Source: a bacterium | Lineage (GTDB): Bacteria > Desulfobacterota > JAPLJL01 | Length of the DNA: 44,923 nucleotides | Assembly (NCBI GenBank): GCA_028713675.1 | Contig: JAQTNV010000028.1 | Location: forward strand, 1 to 44,923 | Direction of reading: 5' to 3' | Shown: piece after piece, positions 39,388-44,923 of the stretch | Layout: every line of letters starts with the position of its first letter | How positions within the stretch are numbered: position 1 is the first letter of the stretch | Translations under genes and position numbers: made by a program | Notes under the pieces: generated by a model | The model's input: the letters and a program-made list of their open reading frames with translations, nothing else | Told to the model about the DNA's origin: nothing | Database searches by the model: none

Positions 39388-40941
39388 TTAAAAGCTGTAG
39401 CGGAAACCCAGGTAAGCGCTGTCGTTCTGCGCGTAGTTGCCGAAAATACTTTTGGGCGGGCCGCTTAAGAAAACCACTCCGCCGGTCAGCGTGAGCGCGT
39501 CGTTCCAGCTGTAATTCATCAGGACATTGATGAGGTAATCGCCGAAAGTCGGGTTATAGGAGGCCCGGAGCTCGGGCTGGTATTGTTCTTCTTCCCCGAA
39601 GGAAGTCCGGCCCAGGAACACCAGACTGGGGGTTGATCGTTTCATTATGTAAATATTAATCGGGTCGCCATTGACCGGATTGATGGTTTTGTCTCCCCAG
39701 TTCAGGATCAGGCTTTCCATCACCTGGAAATTGAAGTAATGCCGTCCGTTGAAAAGGCGGTCGATCCCCGCGCTGAATTGCAGGAAGGGCTTGCGGGTGA
39801 TGGAAAAATCCTCATTCAGGAGAGAGATTTTTTCCTGAAAAGCGGCTTCGGCCCGGATCCCGAAATCATGAAAATTGGTGGAAAAATCCGCTCCCAGAAT
39901 ATGGGTGCGGTTGGTGCCCAGATGGTAAAGGGGGGAATAGAAAAGAAGTTCCTGGGGGGTGAGATCCAGGAGTATCTCCTCGGCGTTCTGACCCGTCCGG
40001 GCCATGTTTTCGCGGGCATACTGGATAAAGTCGGGATTAAAGTGGGGGAGAAAAATGTCCTGCCAGGTGAAAAGGTAATCCAGACTGAAATCGAATCCCG
40101 CGCGGGAGCTGGAAACCCGGAGTCCGGCCTCACCGTTTTGGGGGCTGAATTCCGGGTAATCGGTGTTGTTGAACTGGATCAGGGTATCCTGGATCCCGGA
40201 AATGGTCTGCTCCGGGAACTTTTTGCGATAGTCATCGATCATGCGGGGGGTCATGATGAACCAGTTGTCCCCGAGCGGTGGCATGCGGACCGGTTCGTAG
40301 AAAGGAATATAGATGCCTTCCGCGTTGAAGTCTTCGAAAAAATATTTGGCCCGGGCCATCAGGATGGGGACCTTCATGAACTCCGGCTCGTTAAAAATGA
40401 AATCCCGAAGGTCGACGGGATTAAGATTGTCGGTCGGGCTTAAATCCGCCCGGCCCCAGTGGGCGACCTGCTGGCCCAGCTTGAGATCAAGCTTGCCCAG
40501 GCTCAGGCTGGCATAAGCTTCAAAAAGCTCGGGCCGGAGATAATAGGAAAAATTTCCTTCCCGGGTGGAAAAAACTTTGTAGGAAAAACGGCCTGACAGC
40601 GTCCAGTGCAGATTGGGCCGGGGATCGAAATCGCCTTTCAGGAAAAAGCCGTTCCGGAACTCGGCGATGTTCTCCTGGGGGTTGTCAAAATAGGTTTGCA
40701 GGTTCAGGCGGGAGCTGAAGAACCCTCCCAGCCGGACGCTTTCGGATCCGCTTGCGAAGGAAGACTCTGAGGCGGAGGGCTCTGATACGGAAGGTTGCTC
40801 TCCTTCCTGGGCCCGGGCCGGGCCCGGGAAGATCCCGGCCAGAAACACGCCCAGGAACAGACAAATGTGGATCAGGGCCGGAAATTTTAGAGTTCTGGGA
40901 TTCACCTCAAGGGTTTTTCCAATAGTCGATTTGAAAACCAT
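39388..40941 (-). CDS. DUF1302-like outer-membrane beta-barrel protein
   Basis: A 517-residue protein with a signal peptide (hydrophobic ALIHICLFLGVFLAGI, cleavage near ARA), a short Ser/Glu-rich linker, then a barrel-like sequence of alternating strands ending in FRYSF, the C-terminal Phe recognised by the BAM complex. LDLKLGQQVAHWGRADLSPTDNLNPVDLRDF is the DUF1302 signature region. Members are found with lipid or sterol handling genes but have no proven function. The start at 40941 lies 9 bp from a REP hairpin and lacks a ribosome-binding site; GTG at 40905 is an alternative. Confidence 0.82.
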   Translation of the reverse strand: MVFKSTIGKTLEVNPRTLKFPALIHICLFLGVFLAGIFPGPARAQEGEQPSVSEPSASESSFASGSESVRLGGFFSSRLNLQTYFDNPQENIAEFRNGFFLKGDFDPRPNLHWTLSGRFSYKVFSTREGNFSYYLRPELFEAYASLSLGKLDLKLGQQVAHWGRADLSPTDNLNPVDLRDFIFNEPEFMKVPILMARAKYFFEDFNAEGIYIPFYEPVRMPPLGDNWFIMTPRMIDDYRKKFPEQTISGIQDTLIQFNNTDYPEFSPQNGEAGLRVSSSRAGFDFSLDYLFTWQDIFLPHFNPDFIQYARENMARTGQNAEEILLDLTPQELLFYSPLYHLGTNRTHILGADFSTNFHDFGIRAEAAFQEKISLLNEDFSITRKPFLQFSAGIDRLFNGRHYFNFQVMESLILNWGDKTINPVNGDPINIYIMKRSTPSLVFLGRTSFGEEEQYQPELRASYNPTFGDYLINVLMNYSWNDALTLTGGVVFLSGPPKSIFGNYAQNDSAYLGFRYSF

Positions 40942-40950
40942 TTTGTAGTT

Positions 40951-41004
40951 GCCTCATTTATGAGGCTCAGTTGGCGGATATTCTTTCAGCCCGATAAATC
41001 GGGC
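40951..41004. repeat. Inverted pair of small hairpins (REP-like)
   Basis: GCCTCAT-TT-ATGAGGC (40951-40966) and GCCCGAT-AA-ATCGGGC (40989-41004), each a perfect 7-bp stem with similar flanks in opposite orientation. A third relative is near 36885-36925. Confidence 0.75.
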
Positions 41005-41051
41005 AAATACACAACTTTTTGGGACACCTGGTTAAGTCCGGGTCCGGAAGA

Positions 41052-41519
41052 TTATTTGCTTCCTTCCTTGATCGGAAGGGGAACCAGATACCAATCCTTT
41101 TTGTCCGCCGCGGGGGTCAGGAATTTCCAGCGGTCAACCTGGACAAAAGAGTTTTTTATAAAAAGCAGGTAGTAGCTCCAGATTTCCATGGTGACCCGGG
41201 CTTCCTGGCCGTCGATTTCGATGTTCCGGATCTTGAATTTCCGGATCCGGAAGTCGGTGGTTCCGCTTTTTTTCAGGTGAACAAAAACGCCGACCAGGTA
41301 CAGGGAAAGATCGGCCGGTTCCTGGAAAAAAGCGGAGAGTTCATCCCGGACATGATAGTTGCGGATATCTTTGTCGAAAATGGATTGGTAAAAGGACTTG
41401 ACCCGGGCCTGTAATTCGTCGGAACCGGCCTCGGCCCGGGCGAGGCCGGGAACAAATAAAAGCGCGAAGGCCAGAACCTGAAAAACCCGGAATAATCTGC
41501 GGGCCTGGCCCTGAGCCAT
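41052..41519 (-). CDS. Small secreted protein, possibly NTF2-like
   Basis: A 155-residue protein with a signal peptide (RRLFRVFQVLAFALLFVPGLARA). The mature part starts with a helix (SDELQARVKSFYQSIFDKD) and continues in alternating strands (RKFKIRNIEIDGQEARVTME, SFVQVDRWKFL), a pattern like NTF2/SnoaL cone folds. No catalytic residues can be named. The ATG at 41519 is used; a GTG at 41570 would overlap the FmdB gene. It is directly upstream of the DUF1302 barrel gene on the same strand, so both may serve the cell envelope. Confidence 0.7.
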   Translation of the reverse strand: MAQGQARRLFRVFQVLAFALLFVPGLARAEAGSDELQARVKSFYQSIFDKDIRNYHVRDELSAFFQEPADLSLYLVGVFVHLKKSGTTDFRIRKFKIRNIEIDGQEARVTMEIWSYYLLFIKNSFVQVDRWKFLTPAADKKDWYLVPLPIKEGSK

Positions 41520-41553
41520 CCGCGGATGAGTCAGGGAAGGAGGGATGGGGGGG

Positions 41554-41787
41554 TTATTTGCAGTGCGCACAGTTCCCAGATGAGCAGGAAGAACAGCCTC
41601 CGGAGGACAAGGAGCGGGTTTCTCCTCCGCCGCTTTTGCTCCGGCCGTGAAAGCCGGAGAGCAGTTTCTGAACCTGGTTGGACTTGCATTTCGGGCAGGT
41701 GATTCCGCCCTCTTCGGACTTGGAATTCAGAACCAGGGTCTCGAATTCATTCTGACATTTTAAGCAGAGATATTCGAATATCGGCAT
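41554..41787 (-). CDS. FmdB family zinc-ribbon protein
   Basis: A 77-residue protein that opens MPIFEYLCLKCQNEFE and has a second pair CPKCKSNQ, the FmdB regulatory zinc-ribbon, then a Gly/Ser/Cys-rich tail ending CSSGNCAHCK. Family members are common small proteins, first tied to formamidase control, with no general function known. The tail cysteines could bind further metal. Confidence 0.9.
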   Translation of the reverse strand: MPIFEYLCLKCQNEFETLVLNSKSEEGGITCPKCKSNQVQKLLSGFHGRSKSGGGETRSLSSGGCSSCSSGNCAHCK

Positions 41788-41806
41788 AGGCGTTCTCCGG
41801 TTTGAT

Positions 41807-42169
41807 TCAGGGGGTGGCGGGGGTTTCTCCCTGCTTGGGATTCATGATTACCTGCCCATCGATTACCTGGGCTTCTCCCAGCTTCGGGAGCGCCGGGTTT
41901 CCGATGCTGGATGGGGGGGGATTTTTGAGGTAACGGGACCAGGGGGAAAGCTCGCGCAGGTAGTAAAACCCGGGGGTCAGCAGGAGGCCCAGGAGCAGGG
42001 CCGGGAGGATGAATTTCTCTTTTTTCAGGATCAGGCAAATGGAAAATAGGACAAGCAGAAGGAAGGAGAAAATCAGGGCATATAACGCGTAATGATCAAG
42101 CTTGGGACTGAGCAGGTTATCCCTGAATAGATTAAATTGCGTCTGAAAAAAGCTGAAAATCGCATCCAT
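41807..42169 (-). CDS. Small membrane protein of unknown function
   Basis: A 120-residue protein. After an amphipathic start (MDAIFSFFQTQFNLFRDNLL) there are two membrane spans (ALYALIFSFLLLVLFSICLIL and FILPALLLGLLLTPGFYYL) and a Pro-rich hydrophilic tail. No family recognised. The ATG at 42169 starts 13 bp after the rsmA stop; GGAGGG lies within the rsmA end some 25 nt upstream. An upstream TTG at 42208 would overlap rsmA. Co-transcribed with rsmA and fmdB-like genes. Confidence 0.65.
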   Translation of the reverse strand: MDAIFSFFQTQFNLFRDNLLSPKLDHYALYALIFSFLLLVLFSICLILKKEKFILPALLLGLLLTPGFYYLRELSPWSRYLKNPPPSSIGNPALPKLGEAQVIDGQVIMNPKQGETPATP

Positions 42170-42182
42170 TTCAAGGGTAAAT

Positions 42183-43007
42183 TTACCGTTTATCCCTCCT
42201 GATTGCAACTTGGCCGAGGTCAGGGTTTTTCACGACAAAGGATGAAATTCGGGCGAATTCAGGCGCGCTCAGGGTGTCCGGGCGGCGCCCGGGATCTATG
42301 CAGGCCCGGGAAAGGATTTCGCCGGCATCTATTCCCCGCCAGGGCCGGAGGGCGTTCAGGATGGTCTTGCGCCGCGCCTGGAAGGCATATCCGAGCAGGT
42401 TTCTAAAAACGGCGGGGTCACCGATTTCCGCCAGGGGCCGGGAACGGGGACGGAGCTTGATCAGGGTCGAATCCACCCGGGGCGGGGGGGTGAAACAGGA
42501 AGGAGGGATGGAAAAGCAGATCTCGGATTCAAAGTAAAGGGAGGTCAGGACGGTGATTGAACCGTAATTTTTTCTTCCGGGCTCAGCCGTGAGCCTGAGG
42601 GCGAATTCTTTCTGAAGCAGGAGAACCGCCAGGGAGATGGATTCCCGTTCCGCCGCCAATTTCTGGATCAGGGGCGAACTGATCTGGAAGGGGAGATTGG
42701 CGATCAGCTTGACCGGGTGTTTCCATTCCCGGGCCAGGGCCGGGAGCGAAACCCGGAGACCGTCACCCTGCCGGAGGGTGAGATTTTCCCGGGCGAGCAG
42801 ATCGGGCCCGATTTTATCAACCAGCACTGGGTCGATTTCAAGAGCCACCACCTTCCCGGCCTGTTCCACCAGGTGGCGGGTTAAATCACCCCGGCCCACC
42901 CCGATTTCCACCACCAGGTCCCGCGCCGTGATCTCACCCTGCTCGGCGATGCGCGCGAGGATCCGGTTGTCCCGGAGGAAATGCTGACCGAGGGGGGGAC
43001 GAGCCAT
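42183..43007 (-). CDS. rsmA: 16S rRNA dimethyladenosine transferase RsmA (KsgA)
   Basis: A 274-residue SAM-dependent enzyme that dimethylates two adjacent adenines near the 3' end of 16S rRNA. GQHFLRDNRIL at the N-terminus, VVEIGVGRGDLTRHL for SAM binding, LEIDPVLV, GDGLRV and NLPFQISSPLI (the N-L-P-Y/F catalytic motif) are all in place, with a KsgA C-terminal domain. A heptad array lies 14 bp upstream of the start. Downstream genes follow closely on the same strand. Confidence 0.95.
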   Translation of the reverse strand: MARPPLGQHFLRDNRILARIAEQGEITARDLVVEIGVGRGDLTRHLVEQAGKVVALEIDPVLVDKIGPDLLARENLTLRQGDGLRVSLPALAREWKHPVKLIANLPFQISSPLIQKLAAERESISLAVLLLQKEFALRLTAEPGRKNYGSITVLTSLYFESEICFSIPPSCFTPPPRVDSTLIKLRPRSRPLAEIGDPAVFRNLLGYAFQARRKTILNALRPWRGIDAGEILSRACIDPGRRPDTLSAPEFARISSFVVKNPDLGQVAIRRDKR

Positions 43008-43020
43008 AATAAATCAAACT

Positions 43021-43048
43021 CCAATAACCAAATTCCAAATTCCAAACA
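43021..43048. repeat. Heptanucleotide array, 4 units (CCAATAA/CCAAATT)
   Basis: CCAATAA, CCAAATT, CCAAATT, CCAAACA in the leader of rsmA; the third case of this array type next to a start codon. Confidence 0.8.
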
Positions 43049-43080
43049 AATTTGAATTTCCAAATCTTAATGGACAAAAT

Positions 43081-44118
43081 TCAAACAGATTCAATTTTTT
43101 TACCCGCGGAGTGAAATGCCTCGATCGGATAAGCGTTGAGATCGAGAGGCGAAGTCATCCCGGCCTGGAAATAAAGGAGGCCGGACATGGCTACCATTGC
43201 TCCATTGTCGGTGCAAAGGTGAGGGGAGGGGAGCAGGAGCCGGACTCCCAGGGACCGGGAAAGCTCGGCCAGGCGCTCCCGGAGCCGGGCGTTGCAGGCC
43301 ACCCCGCCGCTAACGACGAGCTGGTTGGTTCCCTTCAGGCGGAGAGCGCCTTCGACCCGGGAGATGATCATGTCCACCGCGGCTTCCTGGAAAGAGGCGG
43401 CCAGGTCGGAAAGCCGGGAGGGGGGAAGCGGGAGGGTATGTTTCCGGGTTTCCAGGATGACCGCGGTTTTCAGGCCGCTGTAAGAGAAATCCAGGGACCG
43501 GTCTTTCATCACTGCCCGGGGCAGCGAAAAGGCGCGCGGGTTTCCCGAAAGGGCGCATTTTTCAATCGCGGGGCCGCCTGGGTAGCCGAGTTGCAGAAAC
43601 TTGGCGATTTTATCGAAGGCCTCGCCCACGGCGTCATCCCGGGTCCGGGCCAGGGTGGTGTATTGACCGAGTTTCTCTATCCAGATGATGGAAGTGTGAC
43701 CCCCGGAAACGACCAGGCCGAGAAAGGGGAACTCGAGCTCGGATTCCAGCATGGCGGCAAAAAGGTGGGATTCCAGGTGGCTGACCGCCCGGTAGGGAAG
43801 ACCGGAGGCCAGGGACAGGCTTTTGGCCGTGTTAAACCCGACCAGGAGCGAACCGATCAGGCCTGGCCCCTGGGTTACGGCGATTCCGGAAAGTTCACCC
43901 AACCCGACGCCGGCCCGGGCCAGGGCCTCCTCGATCACCGGGATGATCATTTTGAGGTGGTTGCGGGAAGCCAGCTCGGGAACCACCCCGCCGAAATGGC
44001 GGTGGATGTCGATCTGCGAGGCGACAACATTGGACCTGATCCGGGGGCGGCCCCCGGATGATTCCACTACCGCGGCCGCGGTTTCATCGCAGGATGATTC
44101 AATCCCGAGCACCAGCAC
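43081..44118 (-). CDS. tsaD: tRNA N6-threonylcarbamoyladenosine synthase subunit TsaD
   Basis: A 345-residue ASKHA-fold protein that moves the threonylcarbamoyl group to A37 of ANN-decoding tRNAs together with TsaB and Tsa[16 protein letters not shown] opens the protein, [40 protein letters not shown] and [14 protein letters not shown] follow. The metal-binding HxxxH reads HLESH where HxEGH is usual, keeping both histidines. It overlaps the end of trmFO by 20 bp, so both tRNA-modification genes are made together. Partners TsaB and TsaE are not in the window. Confidence 0.95.
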   Translation of the reverse strand: MLVLGIESSCDETAAAVVESSGGRPRIRSNVVASQIDIHRHFGGVVPELASRNHLKMIIPVIEEALARAGVGLGELSGIAVTQGPGLIGSLLVGFNTAKSLSLASGLPYRAVSHLESHLFAAMLESELEFPFLGLVVSGGHTSIIWIEKLGQYTTLARTRDDAVGEAFDKIAKFLQLGYPGGPAIEKCALSGNPRAFSLPRAVMKDRSLDFSYSGLKTAVILETRKHTLPLPPSRLSDLAASFQEAAVDMIISRVEGALRLKGTNQLVVSGGVACNARLRERLAELSRSLGVRLLLPSPHLCTDNGAMVAMSGLLYFQAGMTSPLDLNAYPIEAFHSAGKKIESV

Positions 44119-44923
44119 GAATTTTTTCGCTCCAGTTTTCCAGGTCTATTAAAGCCCTTTCGGTCATCAGGCGGTACTTTGCCTTGCCCCGTGCCGACGT
44201 GGAAAGCGGGGGGAACAGGGCCCAGTTAATGTTCATGGGCTGGAAGTTGAGGGGGCTGGACTTGATCAGGTGGGAGAGGAGCGATCCCAGGGCGGTGGTG
44301 GGCGGGGGCAGGAGAGGGTTCTGGTCCTGCGCGATCCGGGCGGCGACGATCCCGGCCAGGAGCCCGATCGCGGTGGATTCCACGTAGCCTTCCACCCCGG
44401 TGATCTGGCCGGCGAAGAAAATCCGGGAATTGGTTTTCAGCTGCAGCGTCGGGATCAGCAGCCGGGGGGAATTGATGAAGGTGTTCCGGTGCAGGCTTCC
44501 CAGCCGGGCGAATTCGGCGTCTTCCAGCCCGGGAATCAGGCGGAAGATCCGGACCTGCTCGGGATAGGTGAGCTTGGTCTGGAACCCGACCATGCTGTAC
44601 ATGGATTTTTCCCGGTTCTCCGGGCGGAGCTGGACCACCGCGAAGGGCTGGGCCCCGGTTCTCGGGTCGATCAATCCCACCGGTTTCATGCAGCCAAAGG
44701 CGAGGGTATCTATCCCTTTGGCGGCCAGGACCTCGATCGGCTGGCAGCCGGAAAAGGTCAGGCTTTTTTCAAAATCCCGGTAGGGGACTTTCTGGGCGAT
44801 CCGGATCGCGTCGATCAGACGGTAATATTCTTCCCGGGAGAGGGGGCAGTTGAGGTAATCGTCCCCGCCCTTGTCATAGCGGGAGGCGGGGAAAACCTTT
44901 TCCCGGTTGATGGATTCCGTGTG
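44099..44923 (-). CDS. trmFO: Folate-dependent tRNA (uracil-54) methyltransferase TrmFO, 5' end outside the window
   Basis: The visible 274 codons are the C-terminal two thirds of TrmFO, which makes ribothymidine 54 in tRNA using methylenetetrahydrofolate and [76 protein letters not shown] and [15 protein letters not shown] are all characteristic. The frame is open to the right edge with no stop; the ATG at 44689 is internal. Its 3' end overlaps tsaD by 20 bp. Confidence 0.94.
   Translation of the reverse strand, partial: HTESINREKVFPASRYDKGGDDYLNCPLSREEYYRLIDAIRIAQKVPYRDFEKSLTFSGCQPIEVLAAKGIDTLAFGCMKPVGLIDPRTGAQPFAVVQLRPENREKSMYSMVGFQTKLTYPEQVRIFRLIPGLEDAEFARLGSLHRNTFINSPRLLIPTLQLKTNSRIFFAGQITGVEGYVESTAIGLLAGIVAARIAQDQNPLLPPPTTALGSLLSHLIKSSPLNFQPMNINWALFPPLSTSARGKAKYRLMTERALIDLENWSEKIRAGARD

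Overview
The window looks like a chromosomal segment of a Gram-negative bacterium with a fairly GC-rich genome. It encodes a DUF1302-type outer-membrane barrel ending in Phe, lipoproteins, a MarC-type membrane protein, two acyl-CoA dehydrogenases, an RpoH-like sigma factor and intergenic DNA crowded with repeats. The style is that of a metabolically anaerobic-type Desulfobacterota (Deltaproteobacteria) or Aminicenantes-like lineage. That placement is inference from protein style only and is low confidence. No tRNA, rRNA, CRISPR array, prophage or insertion sequence was seen.

Layout. 1-6.8 kb holds household genes: nadA (cut by the left edge), an RpoH-like sigma factor with a coupled TPR protein, a long acyl-CoA dehydrogenase divergent from a lipoprotein gene across a well-formed double promoter, marC, and a small DUF167 operon. 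7.2-21.9 kb is the accessory core. A UGT-type glycosyltransferase converges on a ten-gene run read on the minus strand: three MBOAT (wax-synthase-like) acyltransferases, a ketosynthase, an acyl carrier protein, two CrtI-like FAD oxidoreductases, a ketoreductase (FabG), a dehydratase (FabZ) and a divergent enoyl reductase (FabI-like). A secreted protein of unknown family and a fourth MBOAT are divergent on the plus strand, followed by a frameshifted remnant of a second copy of the secreted-protein gene. 22-29.9 kb is household again: glpK, AmmeMemoRadiSam protein A, xerC, mfd and an MtfA-type peptidase. 30-44.9 kb has a glutaryl-CoA-dehydrogenase-like enzyme, a secreted cyclophilin, an M28 peptidase whose frame runs through a palindromic repeat into a lipoprotein, a zinc-ribbon response regulator, an epoxide-hydrolase-like enzyme, a CCA-adding/HD enzyme containing repeat DNA, a DUF1302 barrel, small genes, rsmA, tsaD and trmFO (cut by the right edge).

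How the core may work. The ACP, ketosynthase, FabG, FabZ and FabI-like proteins make a complete, dedicated type II fatty-acid elongation set. Two FAD-dependent desaturase/isomerase-type enzymes could add or move double bonds on the ACP-bound chain. Four membrane O-acyltransferases could pass the product to an alcohol, glycan or glycerol acceptor, and the glycosyltransferase might decorate it. The gene content recalls, from memory, the loci proposed for anammox ladderane lipids, but no radical SAM gene is present here and four MBOATs are. A linear polyunsaturated or conjugated acyl group is therefore the more cautious guess. The ketosynthase and enoyl reductase both carry changes at normally conserved active-site positions, which fits an unusual substrate.

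A second theme is repeat DNA. Many intergenic gaps hold arrays with a strict 7-bp period but different consensus sequences. Several supply or abut gene stop codons, three lie just upstream of start codons, and one lies in frame inside the CCA-adding enzyme. Palindromic REP-like elements and a paired MITE-like element are superimposed on them.
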